This document shows, in pieces, positions 1 through 11,499 of a stretch of DNA of 64,000 nucleotides; the stretch's first letter is position 1, and each line of letters begins with the position of its first letter. Both the position numbers and the translations under genes were made by a program. Under the pieces are notes generated by a model, which did no database searches, was not told the DNA's origin, and saw nothing but the letters and a program-made list of their open reading frames with translations. Origin of the DNA: Ricinus communis (lineage: Eukaryota > Streptophyta > Magnoliopsida > Malpighiales > Euphorbiaceae); the NCBI RefSeq assembly GCF_019578655.1, contig NC_063260.1:29474888-29538887 (forward strand), written 5' to 3'.

Positions 1-131
1 GGTACTGTATGCTGTATTGGATTTAGTCACGTTTCTAGTTTTCTTGCTATTGTTGTTCTTTATGCACTTATTATTGATGTTTTTCTTTTTTTCACTCATG
101 CACTAATTATTTGTTATTCTGTCTTGTGTAG

Positions 132-2110
132 TTTGATACCGACTTTGTGGTCCAGAGCACTTTGACAATGAATGAAGACCTTTTGAGCACAAAGTACAAG
201 GACAAGTTAGAACCATCATATAAAGTAATAGCATAGATCTTATTTTCTTGAATCTCTCTCTCTCTCTCTCTCTCTCTCGTCTAGACAATTTCTCTCTCGC
301 TTTTATGGTCTAGACAATTTTCAAGTACTTTTGTATTTTGGAAAGAGAATTGACTTGCGAATTTGTTTGCAAACTTGCAATTCTCTGCTGTTTTAATCAA
401 ACAGGGACTCATCCATGAAGTGTTCACAACAATATTGCGTGGCTTGTCTGGTGCTAAAGTAACTAAGCCAGGAAAATTCCGTAGCTGTCAAGATGGTTAT
501 GCTGTGAAGTCATCGTTGAAAGCTGAAGACGGCCTCTTATATCCACTTGAGAAAAGTTTCTTCTTCTTACCCAAACCTCCAACCCTCATTCTGCATGAGG
601 AGGTAGTATAAAAAGAATAACATTGAATTTTAAGATTGTGCATGCTGCAGAATGTGTCTGATTTGGTACTTTAATATGAATCTGATGGACAGTTTTTAGG
701 TTTCGACCTGTTGCCTGATATTTCCTTTTTCTCTCGATTCCTGTACTAGATTGACTATGTTGAATTCGAGAGGCATGCAACAGGTAGCTCGAATATGCAT
801 TACTTTGATCTTCTTATAAGACTCAAAACGGAGCAAGAGCATCTATTCCGCAATATCCAGAGAAATGAATACCACAATCTTTTTGACTTCATCAGGTTTG
901 TTGCATTATCTCTTGTGGATACAGTGCTTGTGCTTATGTTATTTCTTGACTTCATTTTTTTAATTATCTACACAGTGGGAAGGGCTTGAAAATTATGAAC
1001 CTGGGTGATATGAAAACCACAAATGGAGTGGCTGCTGTTCTCCAGAATGATGATGATGATGCAGTTGACCCACATCTCGAGCGCATTAAGAATGAAGCTG
1101 GAGATGAGAGTGATGAAGAGGTGAAATTATTTCGTTAGTATTTGAACTTTATGGTTTATCTTTCAGAAGCTTAGATTCATGAATTGGTAGTTTGGTGGGA
1201 CTCATTTCATTTTCATAAATTGCATACACACACAAGCACTCGGACCAATTGTTTGACATTTATGCGTCTTTTTATGCTGATATCATGATTCCAAAATTAT
1301 CAGGATTCAGATTTTGTTGCTGACAAAGATGATGGAGGTTCTCCTACCGACGATTCTGGGGAGGAAGATTCTGATGGTAGTTTAAGTGGAGATGGAACAG
1401 AGGCAAGCCTTTTCTATATCAATTTCTCTTGATAGTTTATTTAAAAAGATTTTTGGTTATATTCTATTGTAACCTTAGTAAATGAATGGCCAATTTCAGA
1501 AGCATGTGAGGAAGGAATCTACAAAGGAGCCATCATCCTCTAAGGCAGCTCCTAAGAAGAGATCCAAAGATGGAAATGATGATGGTAAGAAGAAAAAACA
1601 GAAGAAGAAGAAGGATCCAAATGCACCAAAGAAGGCGATGTCTGGTTTCATGTTCTTTTCGCAGATGGAGAGGGAGGTAGGCTCAGTGCTTTTTCTTTGG
1701 AATCAAATTTAAATATATGATTTAATAACACTATTTGGATATGCTGCTAATCTTATTGTATTGGTTGGTAACAGAATGTTAAGAAAAGTAATCCTGGCAT
1801 TGCTTTTGGGGATGTTGGAAAAATACTCGGGGACAAGTGGAAAAAGCTGTCAGGTTAATATTTCTTCTGGCCACTTGTGTTCTTTTTTTTTTTTTTTTTC
1901 TTGGTTTCCTAATGTGAGTTATTAGAGTGATGTTCCTGCTAAAGTATAAGTCTTTCTCAATGTACCTGCTATTGGTATGCAGCGGAGGAGAAAGAACCGT
2001 ATGAAGCAAAGGCGCGAGCAGATAAAAAACGCTATAAAGAGGAAGTTAGTGGCTACAAGAACCCGCAACCAATGGATATAGACTCAGGAAATGAGTCTGA
2101 TAGTGAATAG
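132..2110 (+). CDS. SSRP1: SSRP1, FACT complex subunit (3' part; start lies before the window)
   Basis: This is the HMG-box subunit of the FACT histone chaperone, which loosens nucleosomes for transcription and replication in the nucleus. Eight exons are visible: 132-224, 405-602, 750-895, 976-1120, 1304-1402, 1500-1676, 1775-1853 and 1983-2110 (TAG). The order is the Pob3/SSRP1 middle (PH-like) domain with the conserved [19 protein letters not shown] and [16 protein letters not shown] stretches, then an acidic D/E/S-rich segment, a Lys-rich linker ([13 protein letters not shown]) and an HMG box ([17 protein letters not shown]). The tail is short and acidic (DSGNESDSE). Phases join cleanly across every intron. 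The intron after 1402 begins GC instead of GT. The first exon shown starts at FDTDFVVQ, so roughly the N-terminal half of the protein is missing. Identity is very secure. Confidence 0.96.
253..278. repeat. (CT)n microsatellite in an SSRP1 intron
   Basis: An uninterrupted CT dinucleotide run inside the 225-404 intron of SSRP1. It is a simple repeat and may vary in length between individuals. Confidence 0.9.
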
Positions 2111-2965
2111 GTAAATACGACATTTTTGCTTGTGACTTAATATTTAGGTTTTGGGGAATCAATTTCCCATCCTTTCTATTGTCAAACTTATTAGTGCATT
2201 TAAGTTTATGCCTATGTATGGCGAAATTTCAGCTATGGTGGTAGCCTAATCTAGTTGCTTTTCCTTGCTTTTTCCACGGCAGAAGGAAAATGATTTTGAA
2301 TTATACCATCTGAGGATGGACTTACTCGTTATAAGTAGAGTTTTGATTAAAGTAAAAGGAAAAATAATCAAGTCCAGCGTTTGTAACACGTTAGGTTTCT
2401 AAAATCCTTAGCAATTTTGAAGTTTTGCAACTCCTTTTGTTTAGAATGATAGAAAGGCAATATTTCTTCATTTCTAGACACTATTAACTGTTGCAATCAA
2501 TTCAATGTATGTTTTGAAGATGGAGACGGAGGGGAATAATAGAGAATGTTACTCGATTAAATATCAAAATGCTATATTTCCTACGGGCGTGCATGTAAAC
2601 ATCATATAATTTATCTTCCAACTCCATTTTTTAATTACTCTGATACTCTCCTTCCTTATTGATGCAGGAACCAGAGTAAAAGTTAGAAGTAAAGAGTTCA
2701 TTTCTTTCCTTTTTGTTTTTAAAAATAGAATAACATAATGTACTATATTTTTATTTGAAAAATATATTAAATTTGAAGAATTTATATTGTAAATTCGAGA
2801 TATAATTATAAAATGAATTGAAAGATGAAGAATTTTTTAATCTAAATTTTAGATTAGTGTGAAATATTTTAAGTATTTCCAGATAAATGTGCCAAAAGTA
2901 GTTCATAATTATGGATGTGTTGCTAAAGGGATACATACCCACTTTATCTAATGTATGCTAAATGA
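2111..2965. other. SSRP1 3' UTR and AT-rich intergenic DNA
   Basis: Downstream of the SSRP1 stop. The first few hundred bases are probably 3' UTR, with several AATAAA-like hexamers. A putative extra 3'-UTR intron could end near 2667 (..gatgcag), but nothing coding is seen. The remainder is AT-rich and featureless. Confidence 0.5.
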
Positions 2966-4276
2966 CTAGATTCTAGCCTTCTAGAATTTTAGAAGCATGC
3001 ATTTAATGCTTGATTAAGAAAAGTAAAGGATTACACTAAACTTAATTTAGTTAAAGTATATATATATTTCATTCTCTTACCTTATTTGATGCATATTATG
3101 GTTTTAAGAGGATTCATTTAATTAAATTCAACATAATTTAAAGAAGAAAACTTTCTTAAGAAGTTATTCATAAACATAAAATGTATTACATAAATTATGT
3201 TAATTCCTTCAAATTAAATACTTTTTTTTTTTTTATATATATTTACATGAAGCGAAAATTACTAAAATTAAAAGTAAAAACGTTGCCATCAATCCTACAC
3301 ATAATATTGATGTCTTATAATGTTATGGACAAATAACATGTGATACATTATCTATGATGTTTTTATATCAGTTTTGCTATAGTATCATATTGGTGTTAAA
3401 TCATGCATTATGGTTGTGCTCTTTATTTAGAAGATAAAATGGAGTCTCTTAACAATGCTATAATAAGTATCTCAACTATTAATATTATCTCAATAATTTT
3501 TTATGAAAAAAATAGCTATTAAAATTATTTCAACCAAGATCTTCAAACTTGTTAATCTTTTTGATTTAATTAGCTCCAAATAATAGCAAATAGTGATTAT
3601 ATAATTAAATTATTTGTTAGATAAATTAATTAGTGACTAAAATTAATATATATTTATTTTATATTTATATACAGCAAAATAAAATATTAAAAATTTAAGA
3701 GATATATATAACATGTATAATTATGGTCAATATTATATCTTCAGTGACTAAATAATTACATACTTTAAAGCTATAAACAAAATTAATTAAAAATATGGTA
3801 AGAGCATAACCTTTTATTTTTTCTTGATTACTCTTAGTTTTTTATTTGATATTTTAAATAAATCTAAGAATACAATTTTTATATATGTAGGATAATTTTC
3901 TTTTTCTATAATGAGAAGCATAGTAATATATCATATATTATTCATGTATGACATGATAATATATCAATGTTATACATAGGATTGATAGCAATTGTTTAAC
4001 TCCAACTTTTATTAATTTAAGTTTCATATAAATATTAAATTTGAAGGAATTAATATAAATTTGTGTAAATAATTTATATAAATTCAAAATTTAAATGAAT
4101 AACTTTTTAAAGAACTTTTCTTTTTCATTGGATGTTGAATTATTAATCAAATGGGCGCTATTGAAAATATAACATAAATTAAATAATAAATATATTTATT
4201 AATTAAATTTGCTGAATAAGCTAAATTGTATAATAGTTTCTATAAAAAAAAGTCTCTCTAGCTTGCTAGAATCTAG
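2966..4276. mobile_element. Non-coding DNA element with long imperfect inverted arms (foldback or MULE-like MITE)
   Basis: The outer ends match as an inverted pair: CTAGATTCTAGC at 2966-2977 and its complement at 4265-4276. The similarity continues inward for about 350 bp on each side. For example, the 3190-3221 block is mirrored at 4035-4065, and ATCAATCCTA near 3289 is mirrored by TAGGATTGAT near 3978. The arms are roughly 2966-3345 and 3928-4276, with about 580 bp of AT-rich middle. No long ORF is present and no clear target-site duplication was found, so it is an old, non-autonomous element. Long arms suggest a Mutator-like or foldback class, but the superfamily is not proven. Confidence 0.6.
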
Positions 4277-5147
4277 CCATCAAGATTATTTCTTAAAATA
4301 AACAAATTATAAACCAAATGAAAATGAAATGTTTCAAACGCTGAAATTAAAGGCAAAAGATGAAGTAAGGAATTTTCAGTGTGAATATTAGTTTAGAATG
4401 TAATATTTCAACAAGTCCGATCCAACAAAACATCTCATTATTTGGGCAGGATTGATAAATAGTAAAAGCACAATGGGCAAATGCCCATTTTGTCCACCTC
4501 CATAAATAATGGGCACATGCTCTTTTCGTCCAAGTTAGCAATTATGATCCTACTCGCAACTATAGTTTAAGTTCTATCCAAGAGATGACACTTAAATCAT
4601 AGCTTTTTAAGTAATTTAAGATAGGAAATGCCTAAAGCAAAATTGAAGTGGCTGAAATCAAAAAAATGTTGTTAATCCGATATTCAACTTATTGAGAAAT
4701 TTATATTGGCTCGAGAATATAAAACGGCGGAAAAACATTAGATGTTTCTGTATTATAATAATTAAGACAAAAACAATTGGTGTATTTATATGATGCGAAA
4801 TAACAACAAGAAGATAACTATAAAAATATAAATAAACATATTAATGTATGAATTATTATAAATAATTATTTTTCAAAAAATATCAAGGTAAAAGAACGAG
4901 CAGTAAAATTTTAGGATTTCAAAATTTGTTCCCTTTCCCATATCTATATCTTCCATCCTATTTCCTTTTCCCAAAAAAGAAACAAAAAAATAATAATAAT
5001 AAAAAAAAAAATGGAAACACGAACAAAAATAACATGAATAAAATTGATCTCATTCGCACGTTCCTTTATGCTTCTCAGATACTAAACATGCCTATCTCTT
5101 CATTCAGGCTCAATAAAAACATTAGTTATATTTCCAGACATACTAAA
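4277..5147. other. AT-rich intergenic DNA and pectate lyase 3' UTR
   Basis: No supported gene. Short ORFs here have no recognisable family features. The last part (about 4900-5147) is probably the 3' UTR of the minus-strand pectate lyase and includes an A-rich tract near 4980-5010. Confidence 0.5.
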
Positions 5148-7219
5148 CTAACATTTTCTGCCTGGAATGCAGTTCAGGGCCCCCGCAAAACGTGTCAGCC
5201 TAGTAGCATAAATTCCAGGCTTAGCTTTGATAAGGTACTTCTTGCTTGGTTTCACCTTCAGTTTAGGATCCCCAGATTGAACAAAAAATGCTCCATTCAT
5301 CAGTAGATCACCCTCTGATCTCCATGTCCACTTCTTCCATTCAGCTTCTGTGGCGTAATCTCTTTTCGTCACCTATATCCAATCCAATCCGAACAAATAC
5401 AATTTCAGTATATGGAGAATGTACAGCTAATACATCTGATCAGAGGAATTGCTGATGGGCTAAGTTTGTTTACCTCTTTGAGATATTGATTGTCTGGGGC
5501 AATAAATCTGTTGCCCTGACTAATAATGGTAGGATGCATGCTGCCACCAATGGCGTACAGTAACCAGTTGGTGTAGTCATTGTTAACAACATGAAAGAAA
5601 CCCCACCTGCATCTTGGCATTCTTTGCACTAGTCCTTGACCGAAATGATTGAATGCAACTGTTACTTGCATGAATTGATCACCTGAGAAACTATCACTTG
5701 CACCCAACAAGATCACCTGGAAAACATTTTCATACAGGATAAGAAATTCTTATGGTGATTAATTCACGATGTGAGACTAATTGATGAAAACTTACATCAT
5801 TATGGTGGGTGAAGTGAGAATTTGAAATGGTGATACCAGTGGATCCTTGAATAGCATCAATAAGCCCATCTTGGCAGCGAGACATAGAAACATGATCAAT
5901 CCAAACATTTGTTGAACCAAAGATGGAAATACCATCACCATCACTGTTAGTCCTGATGCCAAAATGATCAATTGAGTCTCTAATCATGCCACCGCTAGCA
6001 GCTGAAATGTGATGAATATGTAGTCCATGAATAATGACATTTTTGACAAACTGTATAGTAATACCAGCACCATAAGCAATATGCACATTAGCTCCACGCC
6101 CATCAATTGTCTTATCATTATTAATAATTAGCTCCTTTTGCAACTTGATGTTCATGTCGCGGGCAAAATAAATCCACAACGGTGCTTTTTGAATCACAGC
6201 ATGGCGTAAAGTTCCTGGTTTAGGATCCACCACGTTGGCATCTGTATTATCAGTAACTACATAGAATTTTCCAGCTTTTCCTCCGGTAGTTCTCCGACCG
6301 AAGCCAAGTGCACATCTTGCTAGCCTTTTTCTGTTTTTAGCCCAGTTCTTTCTGCACCTCCAGCATCGGTCAATCGGGTTGGTTGTGTGACATGGACCTT
6401 TGTAGAGTCTCTTCCCTTGCCTCAGGTTTCTCCTTGTGCTATTCGTTTCCTTTTCAAACTCCTTAGTGAAGTTTCCCTTTGTCTCATTCCACTCATCATT
6501 ATCATCTTCATTTTCCTCATTATTATCATCATTTGTGTTTTCTGCTTCGCTAAAAGAGCTTGTAGTATTGACTTCTCCCTTACCAGAGCCCACAGTTCCA
6601 TTCTTTTCCTTGCCCCTACAACCAACAAATGTTAATCTTACAGCTTAAATATTTATTTAGCTATTCTTGGATATTATTAGACCTCTTCAGCCAGCTCGGT
6701 TCAACTCGAATGATCAATATTACGTACCTAATGTCTAAGCCTGATTCGCTTATGAAAATATAATATATATAGAAAAATATATCTGGATTTTAAGAGCTTG
6801 GTAATAAAAATCCAATCCAAACTTAAACTAACTTTCGTACTATATTGAACAGACCCTATAAGTAAACATGTTTGGACGTTACTAGTTATAAACATAAAAG
6901 AAAGAAGCAACCTATTTCCTCTTGTTGGTTCAGTTGTAACATGTAATGGTGAATGTGGTGGTAAAAAGAAAAATAAAAAACTGGAAATATAAACATATGA
7001 AGAGTATATAGAATGTCAGATTAATTACTCATTTGTTTGATTGTTGAATTCCGTGGTGACTTCTAAAGGGTTGGCTACATAGGCATCCATCATATTCTTC
7101 TTAGCTTCCTCAGCTCGTTTCTTCCATACCTCATCATAATACCCAATATCTGCATTCAAGATTGGAATGATGGAGGCAAAAGCCAAGACAAAGATCACCA
7201 CTAGCTTTTCCACCTCCAT
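5148..7219 (-). CDS. Pectate lyase (polysaccharide lyase family 1), pollen-type
   Basis: It cleaves de-esterified pectin by beta-elimination in the cell wall. Four exons on the minus strand: 7219-7029, 6615-5796, 5716-5474 and 5372-5148 (TAG), giving 492 residues. The N-terminus is a signal peptide ([19 protein letters not shown], cleavage near NADIG), followed by the plant Pec_lyase_N region. The catalytic beta-helix starts near [15 protein letters not shown]. Calcium-site and catalytic motifs are present: [31 protein letters not shown], and [10 protein letters not shown] with the expected catalytic arginine. An acidic Asn/Asp/Glu-rich insert (about residues 85-115) precedes the lyase domain. 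The next gene, PIN8, is transcribed divergently. From memory, the syntenic Arabidopsis pectate lyases are pollen-expressed, so a role in pollen or pollen-tube wall loosening is inferred. Confidence 0.94.
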
Positions 7220-9000
7220 GTTTTACTTGTAATCTTCCCTGCAAGTGCTATATATTTCTCTTCTTCTCTTTTTCTTTTTTTCCAACTTATTTTTCTTTCT
7301 GTTCCCTATGGAATGTTAAATATTAATAGATCAAAGTCTAGGGTTGAACCTCGGGCACTTTTCTTTTTTGGTGCAGATTAAGGAAATGGGTTCATACCAA
7401 ACTAGACCAAAATGAACTGGACCTAGGTAGTATTTTGTAGAGAGATGAACACCAAGCCATGCTAATGAGTAGTTGATTGTGTTTAAATACTTTCCTGACA
7501 ATGTCACTGCCACTATAATTAGAAGCGATGATAGTGGACAACCATATTTCTTTTTGACAGTTGACAGTTCGGTTAACGGTTTTTTTGCAATGATACAAAG
7601 TAATTGATGGTGCAAATTACACCCCATTTCCACCACATATGCTGTCTATTTTATCCTTTATTTTCGACACATGTATGTGGGCTAAGAATGGCTCATCATA
7701 TTCATTCAATTCCTACAATTAGTATGTTGTAGCAAATGCATGTTATCTACGTACGTCTGTATACTGTTCCAACCCCCGGTTTGATAGAGCTCTAAATATA
7801 ATGCAACAGCTTGAATATAAGTTTCCGTTTTAGATGGATCGACACATCTTCCTTCATGTTAGGTAACATTGCCATTTGCATCCATATTTGATAGCAAAAT
7901 TTAGAGTTGAATATCTGCTGGTTTTAGGCCAAGAGAGCGACTTCCAATTGTGTTAGTCTATTATCTGAATCCATCAAATTTCGTAATTACTTTTTCTTTT
8001 TCTTCTACAAGTTAACAAGTTTTTGCCCATCTAATAGTCAAAATTAAAAATTAATGATTTGATGATATAAACCTCCAAATTTATCTATAAATCAAATGCT
8101 TTATAGAAAATATATAATATATATAAAATAAAATATTTATATAGGAATAATAGTTATAAAAAAATTTACTCTCAATTTGAGCCAATTGTAAATAAAAGTA
8201 AACTCTATATTATAATAAGTATATAATTTTCATAATTATAAATTTTTATCAATCTTATTTTAACTAAGAGTTAGCAAAAGTCTTAGAAACACATAAAAGT
8301 TTGATGATGATGATGACGATGAATGTTATCTTTAACACAAGTCTTTGCCTGCAAAATACTATACAACAAAGAGGCTCAAAAATAAGAGGGGAATTAGAAG
8401 CATTGGAAAGTTTTGATGATTTGAAGTATTCAAAATATAGAAAGCTGGGAATCCGATTCCCATAATAGCACAAATAAATCAAGTCTATAAAAGGGAAACC
8501 CACTTAGCGTTTCTCAAGGAGGGAAAAGAATGTTTTGTGGACTTTCAGTTTATTTTGCTTTGTTAAATTGTTCGATTTATTAAAAAGGGCAAAACAAAAA
8601 AAAAAAAAAATAGTTTTTTTTTTTTTTTTTTTTTAAAGCCGCAAGAAGAGTACATAGAAATATGGATTAATCACAGAGAATTTCCAATTCAAAAAGTAGG
8701 ATATGTAAGTCAATTGTGCGATAATGGAGTGGCGGTGAAATGTATTTTAATAATTAGCCTACTTTCTTTACTTATATACTAATTAATAACATAGCAGAAA
8801 ATCGGTAATCATTGAATGTTTTACACTCGGACCATGAAAAATGATTTATAATTCATGCATATTTGCAACTCATTCATTGAGAATAAATTTAAAAAGACTA
8901 TATATATATATCAAATAATTAGAGGGTATCTGTAATATAATATTTAAATGTAAAATACTTAACCACTGCGATATAGATTCCTAAAGTTAGTCTTACCCTA
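7220..9000. other. Intergenic, upstream region of the pectate lyase
   Basis: No supported gene. The stretch nearest 7219 is the presumed promoter and 5' UTR of the pectate lyase. A facing homopolymer pair, an A run at about 8596-8610 followed by a T run at 8614-8634, could fold back. The rest is AT-rich. Confidence 0.5.
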
Positions 9001-9350
9001 ATTTTAAAAACACGGAGATGTTCATATATTCTCAATCTAGCTACTGAGAACTGGATTTGCAGCAAATACGGACTTCCCCAATTGGACTGTGCCTTTTCTG
9101 CGAACTAGATACTACAATTCAACTGACCAAATTCAGTGTGCAGATAGCACATGCGCACGAGACGAGGCAAACCAGTCCTGGCTAATTCTTTTTCCAGTTT
9201 GGAATCGTGGAACCATTGATCAGTTGTATAGATATGAGGTCCGTGCCGGACTTGGGTCAGGGTTAGACGAGGGTACTCTCCTATAGTCCGCATGGTAAGT
9301 TGTATACAAGTCATATACAGCAAACAATATGCTTCCATCTATATATGCAA
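9001..9350. other. Less AT-rich islet of unknown origin
   Basis: About 300 bases stand out from the surroundings by higher GC. They are open for 60-77 codons on both strands (9089-9286 plus, 9105-9338 minus). Neither translation resembles a family I recognise and no splice context supports a gene. It may be a fragment of an inserted repeat. Confidence 0.3.
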
Positions 9351-11409
9351 AATCCTCTACTGCATGTTATTATTCTCTTCACTTTCCGACACATATATTC
9401 TTTAGGTCCTTGTGAGTATGCTTTCATAGTTGTCATAGTTCCGACATATGGAACCTGAAAAGAACTGTATGGGGGGACAAATTCATCGATCTTGAAAGTA
9501 ACCTCTGATTAATTTCTGATCTTGAGCTTGTGCATTAGCTATTGCCCTTAATTAATATGCAGACTAAAAAACTGATCATAAAATTAGAACTATAATTACA
9601 CTTTATGCCAGCATCTATCTACCTTTTATGCTCTGATCATATAGTCACTATCAAACAATCTTAAAAGATCTAATCTTGTAAAGATCTCATCTGCACTTAT
9701 AGTGCCCTACAATTATATGTCTCGCCATAGTTTTAGAAGGTTTCAAACAATTGGCTATTAGATGATTAGTACCTACAAAAGAATATATATATATATATAT
9801 ATATTAAAAAGAAAAAGGAGGAGAGAAAAGGTGTTCATTAGACAACTTGTATGTAAAGAAAAAGATGCATATATAAGATCCTTTATGTCAATGGTTTAAA
9901 TACATGTGTTAATGGAAGTTGTTGCTTAGAATGATCTTACAATTTTTGCACCAAGAAACCCTTAAATCTGTTACAATCAAGCTAATATGGGATGCAAGGA
10001 ATTCTCGGCAGGTCACCAGCAAAGATATATTGCATTTTCTGGTAACAAAGGCAAGTTGAAGAAAGAGACAATAGGGCTTTTTGTCAAAAATTTCACATTT
10101 TTTTTTTTAAAGTGAATTCCCCACTACACTTATTCTCATACTTTTGACCTTAATTTAGCAAAAATTCTTCCTTACCACTGTCATCAATGCAGTATAATTA
10201 CTTCCCTTGCAATTCACTTCTTTATTCTTCCCCTATGCCTCAGGAAAACTAAATATGGGAAAAAAGAAAACTACATCATAAGCTTAAACTGGAAAAAACT
10301 ACCATTGCTGGTAGCATATATGCACTTTCTATTTCCATGGTTGAGATGGAAAATACTAGTTACAAACTTACCAACCAAAAGGCGAAAAGAACAGTTCTGG
10401 TTGTTCTAACTAAACTGTAATAAAGAAATGGATGTTTGCATGGACAAAATGATTTATTTTTTTCAAGAAAAGCCTAAAAAAGGAAAAAAAATAAAATAAA
10501 ATAAATGAATCTTCTTTTAATCTCTGAGATTGAGTTCTTAAAAAGTTAAAGGCTAGTTGAGAAAAATTATAGTTAGTGTCAGCCTATATAACTCTCCTTT
10601 GCATAAAGAACCAATGAACCAAAAGCCATCACAGGAAGGAAGTTGGAATCTATCTTTTAACTTAGAGGACAAAAACGCCCTCACATTTCTACAATGATAC
10701 TTGACCATCACAACAGGTAGAAATAAATAAGCCAAACATATATTATACAAGGGTGTTGCTATCAATTTAAGTGACAAATGTTGATACCCATTTATAGTGA
10801 CATTAAATATCATTTATTTTAATATTGCTACTTATATTAATGTCATACAAAACGTCATTATACATACAAATTGAAGTAGTATCTGTTCTAATCCATGAAA
10901 ACCAATTATAACGGTCTCATTATAATAAGACATTCCAATAGATAACACATTTAGCATCCCATAACCTCCTTAATTTATTCATTTTAGTTTTTAAGCCACA
11001 TTAGATATTATTATTCTAAAAATGTCACTATAATTATATTCCAGGTTATATTTTAAAGCTATAAACAATATTACATGACTAACTAGATCAGTAGCTAAGG
11101 GTCAGAGGTTTCAATTTTGATTTTTTTTAATATTCTATAAAGTTAATTTTTTATAATATAAAATTAGACGAAATACTAACACTAATTCACCCACCGAATT
11201 TCTAGAAAAAAATAATTTTGATTTTCAAAAATAAAATCACTAGAATTATATACGTAGAAAGGCAGTAATCACGTTATTTTCCTGACACAAAGTCAGACAA
11301 CCCAAGGTCAGTTTGGGAAATGGGAAGTTTTTATAGTGAAGCTTCTGTTAAACCATGTTATGCTTGCTATATCAACTTTTCATAATATGCTAAAGCAAGA
11401 AAGAGGGCA
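9351..11409. other. AT-rich intergenic DNA with a (TA)n tract
   Basis: A (TA)n run lies at about 9783-9804. Between about 10785 and 11045 there are facing copies of the word ATAGTGACATT and its complement, hinting at a small degraded inverted-repeat element, but the boundaries are not definable. No coding potential is supported. Confidence 0.4.
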
Positions 11410-11417
11410 TATAAAAG
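11410..11417 (+). promoter_or_regulatory. Candidate TATA box of PIN8
   Basis: TATAAAAG lies 90 bases before the PIN8 ATG. This places a transcription start near 11440 with a leader of about 60 bases. Inferred from position and consensus only. Confidence 0.5.
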
Positions 11418-11499
11418 AATTGTTAACAAGGATTCACAGGAAAAATAAAATAAGCTCGTACACATCTTCAACCTTGGTTCACCAGTTCTTCTCCTTTCC

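Noticed and set aside
7249..7254. TATATA upstream of the pectate lyase on the minus strand as its TATA box
   Set aside because: It lies only about 30 bases before the ATG, which would leave essentially no leader. A more distant promoter is more likely.
11085..11125. Third tRNA-like module (GTCAGAGGTTTCAATTTTG)
   Set aside because: It resembles a B box only loosely, and the candidate A box is far too close.
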